A stretch of 64,000 nt of DNA from assembly GCF_050033475.1 (NCBI RefSeq), contig NZ_CP188320.1:1-64000 (forward strand), read 5' to 3'. Each line of letters begins with the position of its first letter. The first letter of the stretch is position 1. Under the pieces are notes generated by a model. The model did no database searches. It saw only the letters and a program-made list of their open reading frames with translations, and had not been told where the DNA came from. The DNA comes from Cetobacterium sp050033475. Lineage in GTDB: Bacteria > Fusobacteriota > Fusobacteriia > Fusobacteriales > Fusobacteriaceae. Below are positions 41,997 to 51,228 of this stretch, piece after piece. The position numbers were made by a program, and so were the translations under genes.

Positions 41997-42039
41997 TATA
42001 ACGTAATATTTCTCCTTTCAATTAAATCATAAATTATCA

Positions 42040-42076
42040 AAAAAAAACCACTTTGAATGTTTTTTTCAAAGTGGTT
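42040..42076 (-). terminator. Terminator of the AEC transporter gene
   Basis: A 12-bp perfect stem (42046-42057 with 42065-42076) is followed on the minus strand by a run of seven or more T residues. Confidence 0.8.
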
Positions 42077-42087
42077 TAACTACACCT

Positions 42088-42110
42088 CTGATTTTAAAAA
42101 TCAGTTTTTT
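42088..42110 (+). terminator. Plus-strand terminator-like hairpin without a plus-strand gene
   Basis: CTGATTTT and AAAATCAG (42088-42095, 42097-42104; inner pairs must open to form a loop) are followed by six T residues. It lies between two minus-strand genes, so any transcript it ends would be antisense or non-coding. Confidence 0.35.
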
Positions 42111-42153
42111 ATTTGACTTATTTATGACATTTTATAGGAAAATATTAATTTTG

Positions 42154-43179
42154 TCAACTAAATATTTGTAATATAATTATTACAACCGGTAATAACACAA
42201 TACTTAAGGCTGTTGATAATAACGAACAACTTGATGCCAATATTGGTTCTCTATTATATTTAATTGCATAAGCTATTGTTACAGAAGCTGTTGGTGTTCC
42301 CATCATAATTACAACTGTAGCAATTCCCAAATTAGTTAAAACTAAAATCCCTAATCCACTTATTATCTTTACTATTATAAAAGCGCTTAATGGTAAGATT
42401 AATACCTTTATTAAAGAATAATACCATGCTGTTTTTACTTTCATTGTATCTCTAAAAGAAACTTCAGACAATTTTAATCCTGCAGCTAACCAAGCTAGTG
42501 GGGAACATAGTTTTGCTAAATAACTTAAAGGATCATAGAGCCAGTACATTGTTTTATCTATTCTAAATATACATATATTTTCACCGTTTATATTAGTTTG
42601 TGGTAAATAATTTTGAAATATCCATATAAATAATCCTAAAAAAGTTGCTATAATCACAGGATTCATAAATATGTTTTTTAAATTTTCTTTATTCATTTTT
42701 AATCCAGACATTTTTATATATCCGTATGAATAAAGAAAAACCCTATATGCTATTGAGTATATTGATGCATATATTATTCCTAAATCTCCATATAATGCTT
42801 GAATTACTGGTATACCAAACGCAGTAACTGCACCAAAAGTACTTAAAATTTCTAAAGGAACTCTTTCTTCTTCTTTATATTTTAAATAAAATATTTTTAT
42901 TCCAAAAATCATTATTAAGTGAAATATTAAACTCCATATTAATAAATTTAATCCTTCATTAAAAATTGTCTTTTCAAAATTTTTCATAAATGCATTAAAA
43001 GATAATGCTGGTATAGAAACAAATAAAACTACATCACTTAGAGCTTTAGATGCTTCTTTTTTTATTATCTCTTTTTTTCCTAAATATATTCCTAATAATA
43101 TTATTAAAATAGAAGAAGAAATTACACCAACAATCTTATTATTTGAAAATATTTGTCCTAAAAGTTGCAAAATATTCAT
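42154..43179 (-). CDS. AEC family transporter
   Basis: The 341-residue protein has ten membrane helices in two bundles of five. Landmarks are VVLFVSIPALSFNAFMKNFEK (first half), FGAVTAFGIPVIQALYG and VVIMMGTPTASVTIAYAIKYN (second half). The family includes malonate and auxin efflux carriers; bacterial members move small carboxylates. It is upstream of no obvious pathway gene here. The start follows TTGGAGATG, 20 nt after the HAD phosphatase gene, so the two are probably co-transcribed. Confidence 0.88.
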   Translation of the reverse strand: MNILQLLGQIFSNNKIVGVISSSILIILLGIYLGKKEIIKKEASKALSDVVLFVSIPALSFNAFMKNFEKTIFNEGLNLLIWSLIFHLIMIFGIKIFYLKYKEEERVPLEILSTFGAVTAFGIPVIQALYGDLGIIYASIYSIAYRVFLYSYGYIKMSGLKMNKENLKNIFMNPVIIATFLGLFIWIFQNYLPQTNINGENICIFRIDKTMYWLYDPLSYLAKLCSPLAWLAAGLKLSEVSFRDTMKVKTAWYYSLIKVLILPLSAFIIVKIISGLGILVLTNLGIATVVIMMGTPTASVTIAYAIKYNREPILASSCSLLSTALSIVLLPVVIIILQIFS

Positions 43180-43199
43180 TAATCATCTCCAAAAATTTT

Positions 43200-44009
43200 T
43201 TAAATATTTAAAATATATTTTTTTATTAAATTTGCCATACCATTTTCATCATTTGATGTTGTTATATAGTCTGCTACCTCTTTTATTTCTGGTTTTGCAT
43301 TATCAACAGCAATAGCAAGCCCTGCAGCATTTAGCATCGATAAATCATTATATGAATCTCCTACAGCTATAGTTTCTTCTTGCTTGATATTTAATTTATC
43401 TATTAATCTTTTTAATGTATTTCCCTTATCAATTCCTCTTTTTGTTACTTCTAAAAAAAACGGTTTAGAAATTGCTATGCTATATTCTGATCCATATTTT
43501 TCTTTTAATTCTTTTTCCATTTTTTTCAAATACGAAGGTTCTCCTAAAATTATACATTTAATTGCAGATCTATTAACTTCCATTTTAAAATCTTTAACTA
43601 ATCTATGATTCATTCCTGTTAAATTCACTTCTACATCTATATATTCACTTGTTGTTTCAGAAATTATATCCTTATCAAAATATGTAATTATATGTAATTT
43701 ATTTTCCTTACTAAAATCATATAATTTATGTATATCATCTTTAGATAAAGCTTCTTCAAATAATATTTTATTATTTGAACACTCCATCACTACACCACCA
43801 TTAAATGACAGAATATAGCTTTTATATTTATCTAACTCTAATTCTTTACTTAAATTTAGCATTGCAAAAGTAGGTCTTCCAGATGCTAAAATAAATTTTA
43901 CTCCTTTTTTTTGAGCTTCAATAATCATTTCTTTATCTTCCTTGCTAATAATACCCTTTGAAGTTAATAAGGTATCATCTAAATCTGTAAAAATTGCTTT
44001 AAATTTCAT
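43200..44009 (-). CDS. Cof-type HAD-superfamily phosphatase (2)
   Basis: The 269-residue protein has motif I FTDLDDTLLTSKGII, motif II ILASGRPTFAML, a C2B cap and motif IV AVGDSYNDLSMLNAAGLAIAVDNAKPEIKEVADYIT. It is a small-metabolite phosphatase related to the copy at 33997-34797 but clearly distinct in sequence. It precedes the AEC transporter on the same strand. The ribosome site is AGGGAG. Substrate unknown. Confidence 0.9.
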   Translation of the reverse strand: MKFKAIFTDLDDTLLTSKGIISKEDKEMIIEAQKKGVKFILASGRPTFAMLNLSKELELDKYKSYILSFNGGVVMECSNNKILFEEALSKDDIHKLYDFSKENKLHIITYFDKDIISETTSEYIDVEVNLTGMNHRLVKDFKMEVNRSAIKCIILGEPSYLKKMEKELKEKYGSEYSIAISKPFFLEVTKRGIDKGNTLKRLIDKLNIKQEETIAVGDSYNDLSMLNAAGLAIAVDNAKPEIKEVADYITTSNDENGMANLIKKYILNI

Positions 44010-44172
44010 ATATTCTCCCTATTTTCTAAATTTTATCTAAATAATTATAACAAATTTAGTTTTTTTTTAATATTATTTTATTTTAGTTTTTTCTTATTAA
44101 TATTTGATTTTTTATTTGTTACATGCTACCATTAACTCAAATAGTCCTAGCTATTAAAAGGAGTTGAAAATA

Positions 44173-44823
44173 ATGGAGAAAAAAAAATTTATCATGTCCT
44201 ATAGTTGTGGAAAAGATAGTACTCTTGCTCTAGATAGAATGATTAACCAAGGTCATACTCCACTTGCATTAATTATAACTATAAATAAAAGTAATAACTC
44301 ATCTTGGTTCCATAGTATTTCATCAAATCACATGAAAGAAGTAGCTAATTCTTTAGATATTCCTTTAATGTTAATTGAGTGTGACGGAGAAGATTATGAA
44401 GCTTCTTTCAGTGAAGCTTTAAAAAAATTTAAAGAAATTGGTGCTGATTCTTGTGTCTTTGGAGATATTGATATCGATGCTCACAGAGAATGGTGTGAAA
44501 AAAGATGTATTGAAGCGAATTTAAATGCTATTTTTCCTTTATGGAATGAATCTCGAGAAAAATTAGTTTATGAGTTCATTGACAAAGGATATAATGCCGT
44601 AATTAAAGTTGTAAACTTAAATTATCTTCCTATAGATTTTTTAGGTAAAACTCTAAGCAAAGATGTTGTTGAATCGATAAAAAATAATGGAGCAGATCCT
44701 TGTGGAGAAAATGGTGAATATCATACTTTTGTTTATAATGGACCTCTATTTAAATATCCTATTAAGTTTTCTTCAAAAGAAAAATTAAAAAAAGATAATT
44801 ATGGTGTTCTAATAATTGATTAA
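44173..44823 (+). CDS. PP-loop ATP pyrophosphatase, diphthine-ammonia ligase family
   Basis: The 216-residue protein has the PP-loop SYSCGKDSTLALDRM (about residues 9-23) and the diagnostic C-terminal motif GENGEYHTFVYNGPLF (about 176-191). Eukaryotic and archaeal relatives (Dph6) amidate diphthine on EF-2. Bacteria lack diphthamide, so the bacterial enzyme must have another role, possibly in cobamide salvage or another amide synthesis. Also typical are SSWFHSISSNHMKEVANSLDIPL and FGDIDIDAHREWCEKRC. The start at 44173 is chosen after AAAGGAG. It forms a single-gene unit. Confidence 0.85.
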   Translation: MEKKKFIMSYSCGKDSTLALDRMINQGHTPLALIITINKSNNSSWFHSISSNHMKEVANSLDIPLMLIECDGEDYEASFSEALKKFKEIGADSCVFGDIDIDAHREWCEKRCIEANLNAIFPLWNESREKLVYEFIDKGYNAVIKVVNLNYLPIDFLGKTLSKDVVESIKNNGADPCGENGEYHTFVYNGPLFKYPIKFSSKEKLKKDNYGVLIID

Positions 44824-44855
44824 AAAAAGCCAGGTAAATATACCTGACTTTTTTA
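44823..44855. terminator. Bidirectional terminator, PP-loop / L,D-transpeptidase genes
   Basis: A stem with CAGGTA and TACCTG core (44831-44836 with 44841-44846), extended by AAAG/CTTT across one mismatch, has A and T runs on both sides. Confidence 0.75.
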
Positions 44856-45731
44856 ATTTATAACTATAACAACAGATGAATCTATTCCAGCCCACTTATA
44901 TAAATATTTTGCATGGGATGTTGTATTTCTTACACACATATGAGACCTCGGAACTGTACCTAAAGTAGGAGAATATTCTAACATCTCTACTCTTGGAAAT
45001 TGTACAGGTACTCCATGAACATACGCACCTCTTGTAAATCTTGTTGCATAAGGAGCATATCCATCTATCTCTTTAGTGCCATCTTTTAAATAAAACATTT
45101 GATATGTTTTTCCTTGTACTACATATGTTCCTAAAGGAGTAGGCATATAATATGGTGGTTTATTCATACCTGTTGTAGCAGGGTTCATACTTCTTATTAT
45201 CCACTCTTCATTTATTTTTTCCATAGAAGCTATATTTTGATTTTTCGTATCTATTACTATAGCTTTTTTAAACTCCTTAACACCTGCACGTCTTACATAT
45301 TTTTCTGGAACATACCATATTCCATCCCTATCAAATGATTTAATTATTACAAACCCTTCAGTTTTTCCTAAAATTGCTATTAAAGATCCATCTCTAGCAT
45401 ACTTTATAGGATTTTCTAAATTATCTAGTTTATAAAGAGGTATTCCTTGGTTTCTCGGAACACCATCACTATCAACAGTTTTACCATCTATCATAGGTGG
45501 TATTCCTTTATAATTTTTGTAATTTGTTAAAGAACCTAAATATGGATGTCCTTTTTCAAAAATTTCTAAAGAATCTAAAGAATTCTTAATTTTTTCCCAC
45601 TGAAATTCTCTTTGAATCTTTCCATATTTATACGTGTCTTTTAAAGTATATTTATTGTAAAGAAAGTCCTTTTGAAATGGTGAAGAATAGGAAACTAACG
45701 ATAACAATAAAAATAATAAAATTTTTCCCAT
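44853..45731 (-). CDS. L,D-transpeptidase (YkuD) family protein
   Basis: This 292-residue precursor has a short Sec signal peptide (GKILLFLLLSLVSYSS). The catalytic region carries HGVP (about residue 241) and then, some 25 residues on, SHMCVRNT with the nucleophile Cys. In most YkuD enzymes this reads SHGCVR, so Gly is replaced by Met here. It would form or attach 3-3 links in peptidoglycan in the periplasm. It follows batD by 61 nt on the same strand and may be part of that envelope operon. The start follows GAGGAGGAG. Confidence 0.85.
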   Translation of the reverse strand: MGKILLFLLLSLVSYSSPFQKDFLYNKYTLKDTYKYGKIQREFQWEKIKNSLDSLEIFEKGHPYLGSLTNYKNYKGIPPMIDGKTVDSDGVPRNQGIPLYKLDNLENPIKYARDGSLIAILGKTEGFVIIKSFDRDGIWYVPEKYVRRAGVKEFKKAIVIDTKNQNIASMEKINEEWIIRSMNPATTGMNKPPYYMPTPLGTYVVQGKTYQMFYLKDGTKEIDGYAPYATRFTRGAYVHGVPVQFPRVEMLEYSPTLGTVPRSHMCVRNTTSHAKYLYKWAGIDSSVVIVIN

Positions 45732-45792
45732 AGATTCTCCTCCTCAGAGAAAATTATTACATTCTATTACAATATTACTCCTTAAATTCCTT

Positions 45793-47130
45793 CTATCTTT
45801 TATTTTTATTTTTTTTAATAAAAATTATTAGCAAAATTAATTGTAAAATATTTAAAATTCCTAAGATAAATGTTGATAATTTGTAAATATTTCTAGTATT
45901 TTCTTTTTTAATAGAAATCTGATCTATTTCAATATTTATTTTTTTCTCATCTTTCAATTGATTATTATTTAATACTGCTATTTTATCTTCTTTTGGAATT
46001 TCACCTGTAACTTCAATGACTTTTGAAGGAATAACTAAATTTTCATATTTTTTATCAACTGTATTAAAATATGGAATTATAATGTCTGGAATTTCTAATT
46101 TTCCTATTTTCTTAGGAATAAAAGCTATTTCAATTGTTTTTGTATTATTAAAATTTCCATCTATTATATTTGCTGTATAATCTTTAATTGTCTCATAAGT
46201 TGTAAAATTTTTATTTTCATTTGGTATAATTCTCTGTAAAGAACTTAGATTTCCATTTCCATATAATTTTAAAGTTAAAGTTATAGCAGAACCGTATTCT
46301 ATAGTATCATTACTCCAAGTAGTCTCATCATTTATATTTCCTACAATATTTTGGAAGTTTTTTGGCGCTCCTTCAGGTAATGGTAATATATTAATTTTTA
46401 TTTTGTCCCCCCCTAAATATTTAGGAGGATTTTGATTAAAAAAACTATTCATTCCATTGTCTTCTGTAACTGCTATTTGTCCTGTTGATATTATTTTTTC
46501 TCCACTAGAATTTGCATCTAAGATCCCTTTAAATAAATTAATTTTTAATACTTTTTTCCCATCTATTCTAATTAATTCTTGTTCATAATTTCCTTGATTA
46601 TTTGTACCTGTAATATCTTTTACGGAAAATTCATCAAAATTTGGTGACTTAATCCATTGAAGCCCGCCAATACTTACTGTACTTATTAAAGTTTCTTCAA
46701 AAGGTATTTTTTCTCCAAAATAATATTCTTTTTTTAATTTATTTTCTTGTAAAAAAATATTAGCATTGTTTATATTTTGTTCTGAAGATTTTTTTACATC
46801 TATTACCAACGAATTTGATTTTTCATTTTTCCCTATTGCTATCAATGTAAAATTACCACTTTCTAATGGCATAAGTAAATATGTATCACTTTTTTTCGTT
46901 GTTACTTTCCCATTTATTGCATTATAACTAGACTGTGAACCCTTGGATAAAATTTGAAATTTATCTAATCCATCTATTTTATAGTCTTCTTTTTCTGAAT
47001 TTATAAAATCAACAGTTATTGTAAATGGCTCATTTACCTTTGGAGATGTCATACTAGAATCTATAATCATCTCACCGTATCCTAATTTACTTGCAAATAA
47101 ATATGCTAGTATCAATATATATCTTTTCAT
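45793..47130 (-). CDS. batD: BatD-like membrane-anchored protein
   Basis: The 445-residue protein has a signal peptide (about residues 1-19), an extended beta-sandwich periplasmic region with the opening SSMTSPKVNEPFTITVDFIN typical of the BatD/BAT-oxygen tolerance family, and a single C-terminal transmembrane helix (about 418-440) with a Lys/Arg tail. In Bat operons it is thought to work with the VWA proteins BatA and BatB in the periplasm for envelope stress tolerance; a precise molecular function is not established. It is 12 nt after batC. Confidence 0.85.
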   Translation of the reverse strand: MKRYILILAYLFASKLGYGEMIIDSSMTSPKVNEPFTITVDFINSEKEDYKIDGLDKFQILSKGSQSSYNAINGKVTTKKSDTYLLMPLESGNFTLIAIGKNEKSNSLVIDVKKSSEQNINNANIFLQENKLKKEYYFGEKIPFEETLISTVSIGGLQWIKSPNFDEFSVKDITGTNNQGNYEQELIRIDGKKVLKINLFKGILDANSSGEKIISTGQIAVTEDNGMNSFFNQNPPKYLGGDKIKINILPLPEGAPKNFQNIVGNINDETTWSNDTIEYGSAITLTLKLYGNGNLSSLQRIIPNENKNFTTYETIKDYTANIIDGNFNNTKTIEIAFIPKKIGKLEIPDIIIPYFNTVDKKYENLVIPSKVIEVTGEIPKEDKIAVLNNNQLKDEKKINIEIDQISIKKENTRNIYKLSTFILGILNILQLILLIIFIKKNKNKR

Positions 47131-47142
47131 TATTCACCTCTA

Positions 47143-47808
47143 TTACCATCTAGTTTCTTCATTAATGTTATTATGATTGTTTAATTGCATAACTTTTTCA
47201 TTATTTTTAAAAGCTTGTTGTTCATTTCCTTCAAGCCTTTGTAAAACTGCTTCTAACTCTTGTTGCTTTCTTTCTTTCATTTCATTCTGTTTATTTTCTT
47301 TACTTTGATTATCTGATTTTTTATTATCTTCTTCCTTTGAGTCTTGTTGTTGATTATTTTTTTTATTGTCTTGTTTTGAATCTTTTTCTTTATTATTTAA
47401 ATTTTCTTTTGTATCATTATTTTTAGAATTTTGATTATTTTGATTTTGATTATTTTTTGAATCTGATTTTTTATTATCTTTATCTTTATCTGAATTACTT
47501 TGTTGACTATTTTGTTGTTGTTGCTCATTTTCTTTTATTTTTCTTTTTACAATTTCATAATTTTTTTTTAAATTTATATCCTCTGAATAATCCATAGCCT
47601 TTTCATATAATTCTAAAGATTTTTTATAATTTTCAATTTTTTTATTTATATCTTTTTCTTCATCCCCTAAAATAACTTCCTTATTTCCTTCTTTAAATAA
47701 GATATACCCTTGTGACTCTTTAGGAACATACCATTCTTTTATATTAATAAAAGCTAAAAAAAGAAAAATAAAAGAAATTATTAATAAAATGTATTTTCTA
47801 TATTTCAT
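47143..47808 (-). CDS. batC: BatC-like protein with TPR-like segment and low-complexity region
   Basis: The 221-residue protein has one N-terminal membrane helix (about 5-23) and a TPR-like pair of helices (about 50-93: KKIENYKKSLELYEKAMDYS). A long Asn/Gln/Lys/Ser/Asp low-complexity tract (about 95-178) and a final helix with LEAVLQRLEGNEQQAFKNNEKVM follow, as in BatC proteins. It overlaps the end of batB by 11 nt. The low-complexity tract is A-rich in DNA and may vary in length between strains. Confidence 0.8.
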   Translation of the reverse strand: MKYRKYILLIISFIFLFLAFINIKEWYVPKESQGYILFKEGNKEVILGDEEKDINKKIENYKKSLELYEKAMDYSEDINLKKNYEIVKRKIKENEQQQQNSQQSNSDKDKDNKKSDSKNNQNQNNQNSKNNDTKENLNNKEKDSKQDNKKNNQQQDSKEEDNKKSDNQSKENKQNEMKERKQQELEAVLQRLEGNEQQAFKNNEKVMQLNNHNNINEETRW

Positions 47809-48757
47809 TTTTATCTTTTATTCCTCCTTTAATCAAATAACCTAAAGTTAGTAAAATAATCCCTATTAATAAAGGAATCTGATAATATTTTTTATAAACT
47901 TTCACATCTTCTTTTCTTGTTGTTTTTCTATCAAGATTTTTTAAATCTTTTAAAAATACTTTTGTTCCATCTACTAAATTATTAACTTCATAATAATTAC
48001 CATTTGTTTCTGATGCTAATTGCTTCATAAAATTATTATTTAATTTACTTATTACAGTTTCTCCATTTTTATCTTTTAAAAATCCGTTTTTTCCAGGTAT
48101 TACTGCTCCTTTTTCTGTTCCAATTCCAATTATAAAAACTTTAATTTTATTATTCTTTGCATATTCAATTACTTTTTTATCATAATCTCCACCATCTGTT
48201 AATATAACAACTTCTTTATCTGAGATTTTACTTTCTTCAAAAGATTTATTTGCTAATTCTAATCCTTGTAATAATTGAGTTCCACCACCTGATATTAAAT
48301 TTCCATCTATAGCATTTATATAATTTCTTGCCATTTGATAATCATCTGTTAAAGGCATTTGTACATAAGCACTATCTGAAAAAGGTATAAATCCAATTCT
48401 ATCTCCTTTTAAATTATTTAAAATTTCAAAAAGAGATCTTTTTGCTCCTTCTAAACGATTGGGATAAATATCTTTTGTCATCATAGATTTTGATACATCA
48501 ATTAAAGCATAAATATTAGCTCCTTTCACATCTATCTCTTCATTAGCTTTTAATTTTTGAGGAGATAGTAAACTAAAAACAACTAATAAACTTCCACATA
48601 ATATTAAAACTATTTTTAATATTCCTAATTTTCTTTTATCATTAAGACCAATATTTTTAATAATTTTATTTCTTTTTATAAATCCTAAAGTCATAAATAT
48701 AAAAATTAAGAGTGAAATAATAAAATATTTACTATTTTCTAAATTTCCAAATTCCAT
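47798..48757 (-). CDS. batB: BatB-like VWA domain membrane protein
   Basis: The 319-residue protein has two N-terminal membrane helices (about 11-27 and 45-65), a von Willebrand A domain with MIDAS motif DVSKS (about residues 88-92) and ILTDGGDYD, and a C-terminal membrane helix (about 291-308). It is closely related in layout to BatA, encoded next to it. The metal-dependent VWA surface likely binds a partner protein. It lies 8 nt after batA with an AGGAGG site. Confidence 0.9.
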   Translation of the reverse strand: MEFGNLENSKYFIISLLIFIFMTLGFIKRNKIIKNIGLNDKRKLGILKIVLILCGSLLVVFSLLSPQKLKANEEIDVKGANIYALIDVSKSMMTKDIYPNRLEGAKRSLFEILNNLKGDRIGFIPFSDSAYVQMPLTDDYQMARNYINAIDGNLISGGGTQLLQGLELANKSFEESKISDKEVVILTDGGDYDKKVIEYAKNNKIKVFIIGIGTEKGAVIPGKNGFLKDKNGETVISKLNNNFMKQLASETNGNYYEVNNLVDGTKVFLKDLKNLDRKTTRKEDVKVYKKYYQIPLLIGIILLTLGYLIKGGIKDKNEI

Positions 48758-48765
48758 TATTCCTC

Positions 48766-49725
48766 CTAAGGTATTCTTATAAAAAGTAAAAATTCAAATA
48801 ATATCCCAATTACTAATAATAATAAAGATATTTTTATTAGTATTTGAAAATAATCTTGTGAATTATAAAAATCTCTACCATCTATTTGTGTTTTTTCCAA
48901 TTGATTAATTTGATTAAAAATATTAGAAAATTCCTTCGAATCTCCTGCTCTAAAATAATTTCCGTTACTAATTTGACTTATTTCTTTTAATAAATTTTCA
49001 TCTAATTCTGTATTTTTAATTTTTTCTGCTCCAAAAAATCCTGGAACTTCTATTTCTCTAGCTCCTATCCCAATTGTATATACTTTTATTCCCAATTCTT
49101 TTGCTAATTTAGAAGCCTCTATTGGATTCATTTCTCCAGAGTTATTTTCACCATCTGTCATTAAAATAATTACTTTGGACTTAGCCTTAGATGTTTTTAA
49201 TCTATTTAAAGCTACACCTAATCCCATTCCTATAGCTGTTCTATTGTTACTTGTAATATCATTAACTGTTAATTTAGAAACAATATTTTTTACAACACTA
49301 TGATCAAATGTTAAAGGTACTTTTGTATATGCATCTCCACCAAATACAACTAAAGAAATTCTGTCATTATTTCTCTTATTAATAAAATCATTTAATAAAC
49401 TTTTAGCTTTTTCTAATCTGTTTGGTTTAAAATCTTGTTGTAACATTGACTGCGATAAATCTAATGAAATTACTATATCTATACCATCTTTTTTAATTCT
49501 ATTATCTTTAGTTTGATATATAGGTCTACTTAATGCAATAATCATTAAAATTAAAGAACTTAAAATAAAAAATTTTCCAAATAAATGTTTATAAGATTTT
49601 TTATTATATTTTTTTACAGCTTCTATACTCGGAACTTTTATTGACCCTCTATTTTTTTTTCTAAAAAATATATATAAAAGAACTGGTATTAATAATAAAA
49701 AATATGGATTTTCAAATTTAAACAT
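48766..49725 (-). CDS. batA: BatA-like VWA domain membrane protein
   Basis: The 319-residue protein begins MFKFENPYFLLLIPVLLYIFFRKK, the typical BatA opening helix. A second helix follows (about 50-68), then the VWA domain with MIDAS DLSQS (about residues 87-91) and LMTDGENNSG, and a C-terminal helix (about 292-313). The start at 49725 is preferred to the in-frame GTG at 49737 because AGGTGAT is then correctly spaced; it overlaps the upstream gene by 8 nt. Part of the moxR-bat operon. Confidence 0.9.
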   Translation of the reverse strand: MFKFENPYFLLLIPVLLYIFFRKKNRGSIKVPSIEAVKKYNKKSYKHLFGKFFILSSLILMIIALSRPIYQTKDNRIKKDGIDIVISLDLSQSMLQQDFKPNRLEKAKSLLNDFINKRNNDRISLVVFGGDAYTKVPLTFDHSVVKNIVSKLTVNDITSNNRTAIGMGLGVALNRLKTSKAKSKVIILMTDGENNSGEMNPIEASKLAKELGIKVYTIGIGAREIEVPGFFGAEKIKNTELDENLLKEISQISNGNYFRAGDSKEFSNIFNQINQLEKTQIDGRDFYNSQDYFQILIKISLLLLVIGILFEFLLFIRIP

Positions 49726-50410
49726 TTTTATCATCACCTATTCTTTTATAAATTTTATAAACTTCCCTTTGATATTTTTCTCTATCTTCTGATTTATTAG
49801 GAGAATATTTCAAATAATCTAAATTTTTGATAGTTTTTAAATCATCTTCTGTAAGAACTCCAATTTCTTTATAGTCTCCCTGTAAAAAATGTGTTCCATA
49901 AATATTATCAATATATTCTCTTATTGAATAACTACATATTTCTCGCCAATTTTCTTCATTAATTTTTTTCATTGATTTTTTAAAAATAAACTTTGGATTC
50001 TTATGATATTCTATATAGATCCATATCAAAGAAATTATAAAAATAAAGCTTCCTACAATCATAAATAATATTCCTAAATATGGGTAATCTTTCAATATAA
50101 ATTTTTCTTCATTTTTATTAAAGTCTGTTAAAATCTTCATATCTTCTTTTGTTGTAAGGGGCTTTACATCTATTATTATATTCTTATTACCTAATAAAAC
50201 TTCATGTTTTCCAGGATTATAAGAAGTAATTATAATATCAACTTCATTTTTATTAGATTTTATATCTTTGATTTTAAAATCATGAAATTTATTTACAACT
50301 TCATCTTTTTCTATACCCTTTATATGAAGTTGTAATTGATCTCCTATATTAATATCCTTTCCAAAGGATAGAAAAAAAATAGCAAAAAATAATACTATAA
50401 TCTTACTCAT
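49718..50410 (-). CDS. Bat-operon membrane protein, DUF4381-like position
   Basis: The 230-residue protein has a Sec signal peptide (about 1-17), a roughly 85-residue periplasmic beta domain, one transmembrane helix (about 110-135, YLGILFMIVGSFIFIISLIWIYIEY) and a cytosolic helical tail. The position between DUF58 and batA and the signal-domain-helix-tail layout match the DUF4381-type component of Bat operons, but the sequence match is loose. It starts within the last codons of the DUF58 gene (4-nt overlap), showing tight translational coupling. Confidence 0.65.
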   Translation of the reverse strand: MSKIIVLFFAIFFLSFGKDINIGDQLQLHIKGIEKDEVVNKFHDFKIKDIKSNKNEVDIIITSYNPGKHEVLLGNKNIIIDVKPLTTKEDMKILTDFNKNEEKFILKDYPYLGILFMIVGSFIFIISLIWIYIEYHKNPKFIFKKSMKKINEENWREICSYSIREYIDNIYGTHFLQGDYKEIGVLTEDDLKTIKNLDYLKYSPNKSEDREKYQREVYKIYKRIGDDKNV

Positions 50411-51219
50411 ATTTTTTTCCCTTTCCTAAAATAATTCGTTAAAGCTTTGACATAATCATCATTTATATCTATTTTTATACTTCCTTTTAGTTGTAAAGAC
50501 TGTAAGCTAAGCTCATTTTTCAAAGTTTCAACTATAATTTCTTCTCCAGTTTCAGAATCTTCCAAAGAAAAAATAGCTCCTTTTGGAATTGCATCATATT
50601 TTTTATCTAAAATCTGAATAGGTATTATTTCATGACGATTTTTTAAAATTTTTATTTCTTTTTCAAAATCATTATCTAGAAAATCTGAAATTATAAAAAT
50701 AATTCCTCTTTTTTTGAAAATTTTTCCAAAATATCTTAAAGCTTCTTTTATATTAGTACCTTTATATTTAGGGTTGTATAATAATAAATTTTCTATTATC
50801 GATAATATGTGTTTTTTCCCTTTTTTTAAAGGTATAGCTTTTTCAACTTTCTCTGTAAAAAATAGTGCTCCAACTCTATCTCCATTTTTATTTGCACTAA
50901 AAGCTAAGGTTGCAACTAATTCACTTATTAAATTTTTTTTATCTTCAAATCTATCTGAATAAGACATATCTACTAACAAAAAAACTGGCAATTCTCTTTC
51001 TTCTACAAATTCTTTAATATAAGCTTTTCCTTGTTTTGCAGTAACTTTCCAATCTATTTTTTTAACATCATCTCCTTGAGAATAACGTCTTATATCAGAA
51101 AATTCCATCCCATTTCCTTTTAAACAAGAATGATATTCTCCTGCGAAAATAGTATTTGATAATATTGTTGATTTTATTTCAATTTTCTTTATTTTTTTTA
51201 AAATATCTTTTTTTTCCAT
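50407..51219 (-). CDS. DUF58 domain protein of the Bat operon
   Basis: The 270-residue protein has the DUF58 signature CLKGNGMEFSDIRRYSQGDDVKKIDWKVTAKQGKAYIKEF (about residues 32-71), followed by a VWA-like fold beginning LLVDMSYSDRF. It is cytoplasmic, with no membrane helix. It is regularly encoded right after moxR and is thought to connect the MoxR ATPase with the membrane VWA proteins. It is 9 nt after moxR. Confidence 0.92.
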   Translation of the reverse strand: MEKKDILKKIKKIEIKSTILSNTIFAGEYHSCLKGNGMEFSDIRRYSQGDDVKKIDWKVTAKQGKAYIKEFVEERELPVFLLVDMSYSDRFEDKKNLISELVATLAFSANKNGDRVGALFFTEKVEKAIPLKKGKKHILSIIENLLLYNPKYKGTNIKEALRYFGKIFKKRGIIFIISDFLDNDFEKEIKILKNRHEIIPIQILDKKYDAIPKGAIFSLEDSETGEEIIVETLKNELSLQSLQLKGSIKIDINDDYVKALTNYFRKGKKI

Positions 51220-51228
51220 ATGAATCTC

